Assembly: GCA_032718475.1 (NCBI GenBank)
Contig: JAUCBJ010003376.1
Span: 1-34,460, forward strand
From: Nemertoderma westbladi
Taxonomy: Eukaryota; Xenacoelomorpha; Nemertodermatida; Nemertodermatidae
Direction: 5' to 3'
Length of the DNA: 34,460 nt
Shown here: positions 24,246 through 34,460 of the stretch, one piece after another
How positions within the stretch are numbered: the stretch's first letter is position 1
How the letters are laid out: each line of letters starts with the position of its first letter
Made by a program: the position numbers and the translations under genes
The notes under the pieces: generated by a model
The model's input: the letters and a program-made list of their open reading frames with translations, nothing else
Database searches by the model: none
What the model was told of the DNA's origin: nothing

Positions 24246-27200
24246 CATTTAAAAAAGGGAATCTCAGCCTTGTACACCGGACTCCTCAAAGAATCGGCTT
24301 CTCGCTTCAAATATCAAAAAGCTATCAAATCGTGACTGTATGCCATTAACGCGACTGTATGTCTTTTATGTCTTTATTTGGCGACATATTGCGGCTAGTT
24401 CTTAGGCAGGGATATATGTAGCGGACATCTGAGGGAAAATTAGTTCTAAAAATTTAATAAGTTGTAGGTCAACATCATAGTGGTGACTTAAATATATTAT
24501 TTCTCCTTTAAGGTATTTCGGTTCTTTATATGGGTGTTAGCGAGAGATGAGGAAAGTGCAATCCCTCATGCACACACCTGAACAATGCAGATTATACATA
24601 ATACTGTAGAACTAAACATACATTAAGAGTTGCTAATATTATTGGGTCGCTTTCATACAGCCGTCCACATTCAAATAGAATTATGGGATATAGTCACAGT
24701 TTTCTGTGATTAAAATTGTAAATATCCTATGCTAGACGATAAAATGGAATGCCGATCGGTTAACGTAAGGTGATATTTCCCCAACGCAACGCCATCCACA
24801 TAGTTGTTACAAGATGGCAAACTATTCCTCCCCTTGCCTTGGTGCCAAGCATCTCACGTGGGATCAATATTTTACAGAATTATGAATCGAGCAATTAAGG
24901 TATTAATTATTGGAAAGGTTTGCCAATGTCGACTGCATTTTGTAGCCTCGATTATTTGTAAGATAAATCCGTATTCAAGCGTGAACGTATTCAGCTTTGC
25001 AACCAATTAAAAATATAATATCAACGTAGTTATGCTTAGAATAATTTGTAAAAATTTGTTTTACCTATTGTAACTTACAATTTCAGAGAGCTGGAAGGAT
25101 TCCATGAAATCATTCCCTATTTTACAAAATCAAGACGAAACAAAGATAATCTCGCGGTCACGCGCACCGGTACCGCATAGTATTCGGAACAGGACTTAAT
25201 TAATCAAAGTGCACCCAGATTTACAGACTTTAAATAATTAGGTAAATACAGTGGGTTGAAGGGGCATCTTGGAATTTCAAAGCGCCTTTTACGGACTGTT
25301 GGGCGAATGGTGATGGGACAATCTGACATGTGTCAGATCAAACTAGTCATCAGCAGTGCACCACGTCTAAGCACTTCAATGGGTTGACATTCACGGCAAT
25401 CTTGGGTATTCAGCTGACCAGAATACTAGATTAACGATTTAATCCTACAGGAATCCTCATAATTTGGGTTGCATGCAAACTTGAGAACAGTTTTTCGTGA
25501 AACTGTCTCAACAAAGATTTTTTTTCCCTCTTTAGTACGTATATATATTAATCATATTTACAATAATGAAATAACTAATGAATAGGTTACAATTTATCAT
25601 TACGAATTCGGTTTAAACCGGAATTTCATGACAAACGAATCAACAAAATCGAAAAAATACCAAATACCAGAGAGCACTGATATAGAACTCAATTTGTAAC
25701 AAAATATACATCCACCGATTGTGGAAACGAGAAATATATAATAATTACATTAATGTAAAATTACGAAAAAATACGAAGCGAAAAGCAAAGATTTTACAAA
25801 TTTTAGAAAATATACTAATTTTGTTAAAATATGAGAGGAGCATGTCAAAATGTCAACAAGCATTGAATTTCTTCATAAACCACTCGATTATTGTTTGTTG
25901 TTGTAACGTTTGACATTATAATTATCACTATTGCCATTGTTGATTCTTTCCTTATTGTGAGTTTAATTTGTTTATTTATTGGTCGCGAGTAAGTTTGCAA
26001 GCAGGGTTCATGTATTATCGGTGCTCCATTATAGGCCTTTGCATTAACCAAACAGCCACGCCCGTTCGCAGTTGATGATAAGAAACATCGTCAATCATAA
26101 TAATTCGACATTGTATCCCGGATGAATGGATATTCTGAAATTAAAGTTGGCCATGCAAAACACTGGGACTTCAGTATTATATGAAGCAGTTCAGCGGTTT
26201 ATGAATCCTTATGAGTTTTCCGCACATAATTGTGTCGGATGTATTTCCATTGTAGATTGCTTGAATATTGCTTGAATATAAAAATAAACATGGTAAGAGA
26301 TAATTCCATACAAAGGCTATAAATTGGTCTAGATACATCGTAATACGGTCTGTAGGATTTCTGGCATACTGTAGTGGAAATTGGTACGATTTTAAAATTT
26401 GGTGGTGATTTTATAATTATGGTATAAACTGTATTTCATTTTAATAATAATTAGGTATATTGGATTCGCCCACGATCAATAAATTAGTTACTGGAATTTT
26501 CCATCCTTTTCAATTGTAACGGCACGGGTTTATCAGCTACACCAACCACGTTCGTATGAACAAGTATATATATGTATCTTTGTTACACTGCAGTACTTAT
26601 TCATAGTAACATCCAGGGCTGATTAGGGGACAGTTGGAATAGGTAGACCAGATCTTTCTCAATACTTTCTCATATCACTTTCTCATATATCACTTTCTCA
26701 TTTCACTAATAAATACAACACACTATGTACTGTTTTGGTTGCGTGGGGAGCAGTATTGTGTGGCCGTGGAGAAGCATCACAATAAATATTAACGATTGAA
26801 ATGTTTGAGATACACATTTTATTCTTTTGCCGATATGCGATATACAGTAGTGTGTTTTTTATTTCGCTGGAATATCAAATAAGATAACGAGAAAGGGATT
26901 GTTTGAAAATCCAAAACGCCAATAGCTATATTACATCGTATCATATCAAATGACGTAAAACGCCTTTAGGTTTCTGTTAAATAATTGCTCAAACAGTCAA
27001 ACACATAAAACAAGGCCTATTACTCGGACAACGTTAATTTCACCGGACACAAAACGTATCCTAAGTGTCAATTACTCCTCACCGTATATATTCCGCAGCA
27101 TTTTAAACAGTCAAATCCTTCTAGGTGGTATTTATCAGCAAAAATTCAACCCACCTGTCAAACCATCTACACCTGGTCATTAGCAATAACTTCACACTGT

Positions 27201-27519
27201 GGGATTCCTAGCGATTACCAACAGATTAAATTGCGTTTTATTTCCATTCCGTTATCTGTAGTTGTTGGTCCGTGTCAGACGAGGGACCCCTGTGACAATC
27301 GCCAGCCTCATGTCTGGATGGACCGAGATTGCGGTCATTGTCAGCTTTATCAGCGGGCTTCCTACACTGTGTTAAATGTCCGCATAAATTGCAGACTGGA
27401 AAGGTCACCACAGTGTAGCAAAATCTCCCTGATAGCAGCTTCACTCCGTGTCTACACAAACATTCTGCCTATGATTATCGGTAATGAAACCAGTTTAAAG
27501 AAACAATAATTACACGTAC
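24246..27519. other. Long stretch with no gene recognised
   Basis: AT-rich intergenic sequence. The stretch at 27230-27500 is less AT-rich and has overlapping open frames on both strands (up to 92 residues), but neither reads as a known domain. CTTTCTCATAT occurs three times in tandem near 26660-26700. No RNA gene was recognised. Confidence 0.45.
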
Positions 27520-27968
27520 GTGGGGACTTCGCGCAGCACGTAAGTCCAGATGAGCCTTTGCGTAGAGGTACAATTAGTGGACCTAGTCATTCGCCCCCTA
27601 GCGGCTGACAGATAAACTGTAAAAGACTGTCTGTGAGAAGAATTTCTTTATTCGGCAATGCCCGTCGCAATACTCCTACCAAATTTCAGATGAATCTGAT
27701 GGTTGGTTATATAATTTCAGATACTTTACGTTTTTGTCAATTCGCCCCTTAGCGGCAGACAGATGAACTACATAAGTCTGTTTCTCTGTAGAATTTCTAA
27801 ACTTTTGATAGACTACATGTGTACCAAGTTTAGTTACATTTCATCCATGATGGACAGACGTATTAGCTTTCAAACATTTACGTTGACAACGACAACGACG
27901 ACGACGGACGGGTCCACCAATTATACCCCTACGCTAAGGCTCACCTGGACTTACGTGGCTCGCCCCAC
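27520..27968. mobile_element. 449-bp MITE-like element
   Basis: The left arm (27520-27585) contains CACGTAAGTCCAGATGAGCC and GTACAATTAGTGGACC. The reverse complement of the right arm (27911-27968) contains CACGTAAGTCCAGGTGAGCC and GTATAATTGGTGGACC. Both ends start GTGGGG; the left arm carries ~6 extra bases near its tip. The interior has a second, direct pair: TTCGCCCCCTAGCGGCTGAC (about 27589) and TTCGCCCCTTAGCGGCAGAC (about 27741). There is no coding capacity. No target duplication was identified. Confidence 0.8.
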
Positions 27969-28660
27969 AAATAAATTTATAACACTCTAAATAAAATCGT
28001 TTCTTTAATACCTTGCATAATCTTGTACAGCGTATTTACCTTCGTTTATTGTTTTGGATATAACTGTACATCCGTCTGGGTTACATGTTCCTTTGCTAAG
28101 TTTATCTTTCCTTTGCTTAGTTTATTGTAGTTCTTGCGTGTATAAATTTGGATACGGGATGGTTTATTCCATCATCGTGTTATAATCCATTTTGCACATC
28201 TCTTTCACATTATTTTTTGCATTCTTATTCATGTCGCTGGAATGTTAAGCAAATCCTATTGCAGCATAGCAATCTTTGAAGTGAATTAAAATGGTATTGA
28301 AGTGGATGCAATTAACGATTAGTTATACAGGAAACTGGGAACTAATGTTCCACAAAATTTCTTTCAGCGGGAAATTACAGATTATTTCCAGTTCAAGGCG
28401 ATTCCCGGTATCCTTTGGAGATTAATTTTCTTCTTATTACACAAACTTGCAATTTTATAATAAATTGAGAATCAAAATTATGAAAGTGTTACTAAGTGTT
28501 ACTAAATCGTTAGTCTATCCTCTCAATGGCTGCGTTACTTGTAATATAACAGTATCGCTATAATATATATCCCACCTCACTAGAACTAGAAACTAACTCA
28601 CTTTTTTTCACTTCGGTATATTTTGTTTCTCACATAAATATAAATATTTGTATAATTTTC
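27969..28660. other. No gene recognised
   Basis: AT-rich spacer. It contains a small duplication TTCCTTTGCTAAGTTTAT / TTCCTTTGCTTAGTTTAT near 28089-28126. Confidence 0.5.
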
Positions 28661-28664
28661 GTTG

Positions 28665-28724
28665 GGCACAGCTGAGCAAATTCGACAATGACGTCCAGGT
28701 GGGATCGAACTGGGGGCCTCCAAG
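28665..28724 (-). mobile_element. tRNA-SINE remnant (B-box region)
   Basis: The minus strand reads AACTTGGAGGCCCCCAGTTC then GATCCCACCTGGACGTC, with CTGTGCCCAAC further on. It shares the B box and a GGCACAG-type flank with the SINE near 21.1 kb. Confidence 0.5.
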
Positions 28725-28729
28725 TTAAA

Positions 28730-29664
28730 AAAAATAAATATTCATAATTATAGTACAGTAAACCGTGAGTTGGATCTGTAAGATAAAAGTATCGAGAACC
28801 TTATCACAGTTCCTATAATAAATGTATGGAGTCACGTGGTTTTTGTTTTCTGAAAAATAGTTAGCACAATGAAAAATTTATCCGTAGGAATAAAGTAATT
28901 CTTGATAGCGAAATGGTTAACGTGTTTTGGAGGATGGTGGTGTAGCCATGAGTGGTTAGGTAGCCTACTCTATTATATTAATGAGGACACATTGACAACT
29001 TTAGGGACCGCTTCAGGTCCCGCTAGCAAAGAGTAGTAATTTCCCACACAATTTGGTATCGCAGTTCAGTACACATCGCCTTTGGTCAACTAGCTGAGAC
29101 CATAATTGATTATCCAAGCCCAAGGATAGATTCATATGTACCGATCGGTAAAACTTCGCAGGGCGATCATTTATTAGGCTTGGGACCGGTAACAGCATGT
29201 CAATACTGACCTTGGATTGTTGTTGGTATGCATAAAACTTGTGCATACTCAGGGAGGGACAGTAAATCTTGAATATAATGATGCTAAGTTCCGACCCATT
29301 ATTGCCCCCCCCCCCCCCCCCCCCCCCCCCCCACTCCCATTGTACTCTTTCATTATAAATCATTTCATAAAATTTAATGTTGTATTTATTTATCACACGA
29401 CCAACATATATGTTTTTGTCGCAACTGCTGAGTTGCTGACGTCAATATTCAAAGTCAGTCTCTGAACAACTGAGTTACAGACAGATATTATATTTTTTTC
29501 CGACTTTTTCATCAGCATTTTCGGGGAATAGTAAAAGCATATTTTTTTTCAAGTTCGAAAATTTGTGGAAAAAATGTATTTACTATTTTGAGGGAATGGA
29601 GTTGGATTGTAGTGCCGTGATATTCTAAGCAAAATTTGCCTATACTGTTCAGCTCAACAGTCGG
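28730..29664. other. No gene recognised
   Basis: Intergenic; contains a 28-base C run at 29305-29332. Open frames across it are created by that homopolymer (poly-Pro or poly-Gly). Confidence 0.5.
29305..29332. repeat. Homopolymer (C)28
   Basis: An uninterrupted run of 28 C; the length is probably approximate. Confidence 0.95.
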
Positions 29665-29669
29665 TGTGC

Positions 29670-30566
29670 GGATACTTCCCCCCGAACACTTCCCCCCCGG
29701 ACAGTTCCCCCCCGTTCAAGTAGGACACTTCCCCCCGGACACTTCCCCCCCGACACCCCCCCGACTGTTCTTAACTTCGCACATTCGTATTTTTCATTTT
29801 GTAAGGTAAACGGACCGCTTGTATCAGATAAGTTGTATCCAATTTTCCTTTCTTAGCTCAGAAAGTGATCTTTTGCATCCCGATTTTACATTTTGTATCC
29901 AAGTTTTATTTATGGATTTTATCAATGCAATTACATTGTATTGTTTGCTAATCTTTAAACAATTAATTAGATGACCTATAAATTCCATCCCCCGAATGAT
30001 ATACTGTTTTTATTAACTATAGAAATATAATAATTAATTGTTTTAATTATAGGTATTATTATGTAATAGTCTTCTTCAAATTGTAGCAGATGGGGATGAA
30101 TATTATTGTTGCAATCAAAATTATACCTCTCCAGGGTAAAATCGACATGCGTCGACCTGTATTCTGTGTTTTAGACTTTAGGCTTAGTCAATTCATTATC
30201 TGATGATACAACCATGAATTAATTATTTCAAAATGTTCTTAAAGTCTTTCACCCGGGCTCGGCAGCCCCCAACAAAAGAAGCGGGGTTTGGGGGCGGCAG
30301 CCCCCAATTAAAAGAAAAACAAACAAAATTTGACTATAAAAATGTTTCTTTTATAATTTTGAAAAAACTTGTCTAGATACAACTTGTCCTGTAACCATCT
30401 TTAACTTTTGTTTATTGCTTTGATGCACCCAGATTAATTTTAACACTTTAACTGGGGGGAAGTGTCCGGGGGGAAGTGTCCGGGGGGGGGGAAGTGTCCG
30501 GGGGGGAAGTGTCCTACTTGGGCGGGGGGAAGTGTCCGGGGGGGAACTGTCCGGGGGGAAGTGTCC
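29670..30566. mobile_element. ~0.9 kb inverted-repeat element with GGACACTTCCCCCC units
   Basis: The left end (29670-29765) has five or six units of GGACACTTCCCCCC or GGACAGTTCCCCCC type. The right end (30453-30566) has about seven in reverse complement (GGGGGGAAGTGTCC). The variant units keep matching order: CAAGTAGGACACTTCC sits within both ends, and an A-to-G variant (GGACAGTTCC) occurs on both sides. Inside, AGTTGTATC (left, about 29829) mirrors GATACAACTTG (right, about 30376). A GGCAGCCCCCAA pair lies near 30260-30310. There is no ORF and no target duplication was seen. Confidence 0.75.
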
Positions 30567-32260
30567 TAGATCCCAACTGTCTTTTACTACCTCAACCTGT
30601 CTGTCGTTAAGCAGCTAGACAACAGAAAGATCCCTCTGTAGCTATCTGCTGAACTGAAAGTAATAGCTACTCTAAGTACAGAAATACAGGACAGCAGCAG
30701 CCGGACATCAGGATGAAAGAGTTGCCAGCTAGGCTACGCCTGACTTAATATAATGGCGAAAAAACAACAGGACTAAAACAACAGTACGTAGACTAGCATG
30801 GAGAAAATGTTGTAGATAGGACATCATTTTACGAAAATGTCATACAAAAAAAATCAGGACAAATCGGCCCAGATGAAATCTGCCTAATTATTGATGAACA
30901 ACCAGCATAAGTAGGGAAGACTATGTATAGAATTAGTGATGTTCTAAAATAATTATTTATGTGCACGTACACAGTAAGTCGCGCCTCAACAACATGTTCA
31001 GCACATTGTTTCAGAATCATGTTCACGATCAACTTTGATGCGCATCTTTTTTTCAGCTTCATTAAAAATATTATAATAAAAACATATTTCCGCATCAAGT
31101 TTCTCGTTAGAGAGATCCTGCAACATCATGAAACAAGTTGCTGCAAGAAAATTTACATCGTATGATGTGAGGTGGCTGTTAAATATCAGACATGGAAAAA
31201 GCGCTACTCTAACTCACAATGATGAACAACGTACAATACCAATAAATCTTACTAAATTACAAATATCAATAAGAAGAGGTGATATTTGATCTAGAACTAC
31301 ACTCTAGGAATGAAGCCATCCAATATCGACATGTTAACCTTTATTGGTTTTTAGGATTATCACTCACAAACAAGATATTATTTTAAATAAATATAAGAGA
31401 GCCAAGATATGGCTATACGGATATGGATATGGATATGGATATATTTTAAGTTTGAGGTCATATCTAATCCATATATGCGCATGGATTACAAAGTTGTACG
31501 TAGCGGAACATACCGCGATTAACTAATATATTAATTACCATATTTGAAAAATTCTAGAACACATACTAATTTACGTATTTAGCTTCTCCTTATATGTATA
31601 TATCGGTACTGTAGGTACTTAGGTTTGCTCCTTTGCATATATTTCGCCTATTTTTTAAATAATGCAGCTCTGCTGGTTCAACATATATTGCAGCATACAA
31701 CATGTATAACATATGCAAAGACACAAATAATTATGTATAATATTCCACACATTAATCACAATACAAATAAATGCCAATCGTATGTTTAATGTGACTTGAA
31801 ATTATCATTGTTAATAATATTCACCTATTTATGTTGTTGCAACAGAGTAAACAAATTAGCTTTCACCATTTCTAGTTTACGTGTTCATTGCAACAATAAA
31901 TGGCGCAAGTGCTGAATAGGCCCCTATTGCAGATTATTACCATGTTAAAACTTTTTTAATTAGGTTCGTCCGGGTATGTATTTTTCCGACATAAAATTCC
32001 TTGCGGCATAAAATTTGATGTCTTATCATACATTGTATCTAATATTAAAACAAAAAAGTTAATATTAAACAAAGTCAAGAAAACAATAGATAATTAGCAG
32101 TTATCTTTCAAAATTTAGGTACAACTTGAATAAAAAGTGTCTCAGTTGATATTTCGGCATTACTACACCTGGGGTGCCCACTTTTTGACCAATTTTTTTC
32201 ATATATGCAAATGGCTTTTATCATGAGGTTTTTTTTGTTGTAGAACAAATATTTCACTTT
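30567..32260. other. No gene recognised
   Basis: AT-rich. The only simple structure is a GGATAT microsatellite (about four copies, 31419-31444). Overlapping short open frames on both strands near 30.8-31.1 kb lack recognisable motifs. Confidence 0.5.
31419..31444. repeat. GGATAT microsatellite
   Basis: About four perfect hexamer copies followed by AT. Confidence 0.9.
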
Positions 32261-32269
32261 CTAGCAGTA

Positions 32270-32840
32270 AGATGGTAGCTAGTAATTAGGATTTTGTGTT
32301 AACTAGTACCCTTCCTTAGCTAATAAAGAAATTTTAATTATAATTTAATAAATTTATAAATCAAATTTTTCTGGAATAATGTATGAGTCATGGTAGCTAG
32401 TCATTTTTATTCGATAGGCAGGGTAGCTAGTAATTATTTAATAGCTAGTTTTTTATACAAAATTTAGATGGGTGTATACAGTTTTTACTATTCAGAAATG
32501 TAAATTATATAGGTCTACATTTTTTATTTTAACAATTTATCTTTAATTGTATAACGACCCATATACTATTGAATTTTGTTTCGGAAAAGTTCTAGAACAA
32601 ACAACGTTACGGCATTATCCTTATATGCACTTCGCCAACCCAGAAACCAATATGTCACCCTATATATAGCCCTACTAATGTTGCTTAAAATTATTCAATA
32701 ACAAAAAACACATAAAAGAAAAAAAAAAAAAATGCTTTTTCAAAAACACTAGCTACCATTACAAAAATGTTGCAAGCGATTTCGCGCTTGTTTCATTTTA
32801 ATTTACCCAAAATAGAACGTAACAAAGAGTAGCTAGTATG
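32270..32840. repeat. AGCTAGT-rich repeat with mirrored ends
   Basis: TGGTAGCTAGT occurs near 32272 and 32391, with GGTAGCTAGT near 32421 and ATAGCTAGT near 32441. The complement ACTAGCTACCATTA appears near 32747, and AGTAGCTAGTATG near 32829. Mirrored copies on either side of a ~280-bp interior suggest another inverted-repeat element. The same motif is present at 15850-16045. Confidence 0.5.
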
Positions 32841-32849
32841 ATAAATTTA

Positions 32850-33750
32850 AGAGGGGATATGCCAAAAATTCAGTAGTACCGAACATTCCGGTCAATCAAT
32901 ATCAAAATTTTATTAATTTTTGCTTTAATGCATTATAACTAAAACATTTATAATTTCGGTCACGCATCCAACTAATATCAAATTACTAGCAGGCTAAAAG
33001 CAACTGAAACATTATTCACCACATATAATACGTGAAAGACGATCAGGTCTTTGAGGCTCTTTAAAGTATCTTCTTTGGATTTCATGCTGATAGTAGTGCA
33101 CTGAGCGGGTATGGTGTTAATTGGTTCAGCTGTTCCCTTAGATCTTTGTGGATACGTAGTTGCTGTCAATGAGATTATCGTAAGTATTATTAGTGTACCT
33201 TGGGTCAACATTTTTGGAGATTTTATAATGCTATATTTATTTATTACATTTATTGAGAATAATAATCTGAAATATGGCCGGCTATATGGTAGAAACATAA
33301 TATAATATAAAGGAAGTTCTCGTAAGAGTGGAGTCATACTGGATATGATATAATAATGCTGGTAAAATTGTTGAGGTGTAATTAATTAAAAATCATAAGG
33401 GTAGTACGATAATAATAAAATTGAAACACACAATACGGTTGTCCATCTATCTGCCTTCTGTCTAAATATATTTATGTATATTTTTTGTAAAAAATACAAT
33501 AAATTAGGAATTCAATCAGAAGTATTTTATATACATTTTTAAATAACATTCGTCAGAATAGATAGCCAACCAATTCCATAAAATCAACTAATATAAATGT
33601 ATAAATATAATATTAATGATATCAAGAAAATAGTGACCCAAATCACACTAGTTGTGATTAATGTGTTGGATTTTAGAGGCGAATGAGTTCGATGTGTCGT
33701 CAGATTGTTCATCGATTACGTCGAACCCGCGCCCCCATGCTGGGTCCACG
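32850..33750. other. Upstream region of the TSSK-type gene, nothing else recognised
   Basis: AT-rich; overlapping open frames on both strands at 32978-33337 have no recognisable domain. Promoter elements for the kinase could not be assigned. Confidence 0.45.
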
Positions 33751-33758
33751 CAACGATA

Positions 33759-34460
33759 ATGGGAGAGGATAAAAATATACCACCAAATCGCGCTTCGTCG
33801 CGGCGGTTAGGTGATGAAGAAATTTTGAAGGATAGGGGATATACACTGATGCCAGGATTATTGGGGGAAGGTTCATATGCAAAAGTTAAGAAGGCTACAG
33901 AAATAGATCCACCTTCCAGATCAGTTGCAGTTAAAATAATTGACAAAACTAAAGCTTCGCAAGAATTTTTGAGAAAGTTTTTAGACCGGGAATTGGAGGT
34001 TCTTAAGATTATTAAACATCCGAATATTTGCGAAATGTACAAGATTTTCACATCCAATAACAAAGTATTCATTGTAATGGAAATGGCAAATCACGGTGAT
34101 TTATTAGATTACATCAAATTGAGGACCAGAATTGATGAAAAAACCGCACAAAAATTTTTTTTACAAATTACTGACGCTGTCAAATATTTACATGATACTG
34201 GCATCTGTCACAGAGATTTAAAATGTGAAAATATTCTGCTTTACGGCGCTACAGGTGCAGAAAATAATGTGAAAATTACCGACTTCGGGTTCGGAAGGCG
34301 ATTTCGAAAAAACGAAGGATCGAAAACATTTTGTGGGTCGGCGGCTTATGCCGCACCCGAAGTACTATCGGGTAAGGAGTACAATCCTATATATTACGAT
34401 ATCTGGTCGTGTGGGATCGTACTTTATATAATGGTAAATGGTTCGATGCCCTTCGATGAT
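33759..34460 (+). CDS. Testis-specific serine/threonine kinase (TSSK family), 5' part, cut by window edge
   Basis: 234 uninterrupted codons from ATG 33759 (MGEDKNIPPNRASSRRLGDE) to the window end. The kinase domain begins at about residue 28 (YTLMPGLLGEGSYAKV). It has a glycine loop GEGSYAKV (36-43), VAVK with Lys59, a C-helix Glu at about 78, catalytic HRDLKCEN (151-158), DFGFG (175-179), an activation-loop SKTFCGS with Thr190, AYAAPEVL (197-203) and DIWSCGIVLYIMVNGSMPFDD. GEGSYAKV, DFGF, TFCGS.AYAAPEVL and YDIWS.G match TSSK1/2-type kinases, which phosphorylate substrates in developing spermatids. All catalytic residues visible so far are intact. Intronless so far, as in vertebrate TSSK1/2. 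The start lacks an upstream in-frame ATG that I could see; the later ATG at residue 31 would remove the region before the glycine loop. Which TSSK paralogue it is cannot be decided from this part. Confidence 0.93.
   Translation, partial: MGEDKNIPPNRASSRRLGDEEILKDRGYTLMPGLLGEGSYAKVKKATEIDPPSRSVAVKIIDKTKASQEFLRKFLDRELEVLKIIKHPNICEMYKIFTSNNKVFIVMEMANHGDLLDYIKLRTRIDEKTAQKFFLQITDAVKYLHDTGICHRDLKCENILLYGATGAENNVKITDFGFGRRFRKNEGSKTFCGSAAYAAPEVLSGKEYNPIYYDIWSCGIVLYIMVNGSMPFDD

Noticed and set aside
27231-27509. Coding exon on either strand at 27.2-27.5 kb
   Set aside because: Overlapping open frames on both strands, no recognisable domain, and no convincing splice sites; left as unassigned.
29013-29465. 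Open frames with poly-Gly or poly-Pro at 29.0-29.5 kb
   Set aside because: The homopolymer (C)28 creates the open frame; flanking residues have no motif.
33716-34072. 118-residue antisense open frame
   Set aside because: Lies opposite the kinase coding sequence, which has all catalytic motifs; the antisense protein has no recognisable content.

Overview
This is animal (metazoan) nuclear DNA. It is AT-rich and repeat-dense, with intron-split genes, GT-AG splice junctions, LINE and tRNA-SINE remnants, and many DNA-transposon-like inverted repeats. The 8-mer TAGGCCTA recurs throughout. I remember this as common in marine invertebrate genomes, but I cannot name the species from sequence alone.

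Two protein-coding genes are well supported, both on the + strand. (1) An SH2D4A/B-type SH2 adaptor gene spans 9869-14666 in three clear exons. Exon 1 carries the conserved N-terminal block, exon 2 the W.WVMGE block, and exon 3 a very long charged coiled coil followed by the SH2 domain and stop. A fourth, tiny exon is possible near 12.86 kb. (2) The first 234 codons of a testis-specific serine/threonine kinase (TSSK-type), uninterrupted by introns, run off the right edge from 33759. The two genes have no evident functional link.

Almost everything else is repetitive. From left to right: degenerate repeats with RFX X-box-like GTTGCCATGG motifs (about 18-442); a 4.3 kb inverted-repeat element (1749-6042) whose left end has grown into a ~1.9 kb, 32-bp minisatellite and whose core holds a broken, unrecognised ORF; a 482-bp element (6554-7035); a 2.2 kb element (7078-9287) with a TTAA-flanked Kolobok/piggyBac-like element nested inside it; and the SH2D4 gene. 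SH2D4 intron 1 contains two dead LINE fragments with a near-perfect 1.39 kb hAT-like foldback element, with 8-bp target duplications, inserted between them. Then come small inverted-repeat elements (16075-16165; 23195-24245; 27520-27968; 29670-30566), a tRNA-derived SINE with a triplicated 63-bp tail (about 21080-21449), a LINE fragment (about 22530-23200), dispersed 70-80 bp units near 9.4, 18.6 and 23.5 kb, and AGCTAGT-rich repeats near 15.9 and 32.4 kb.

The most unusual signal is architectural. At least five separate, sequence-unrelated elements here have inverted ends built of short tandem motifs: copies in one orientation at one end and reverse-complemented copies at the other. This suggests a common class of mobile element, or a common way of amplifying binding sites at element ends. 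No computation was run: copy numbers and identities are by eye, family names come from recalled motifs, and splice junctions are predictions.
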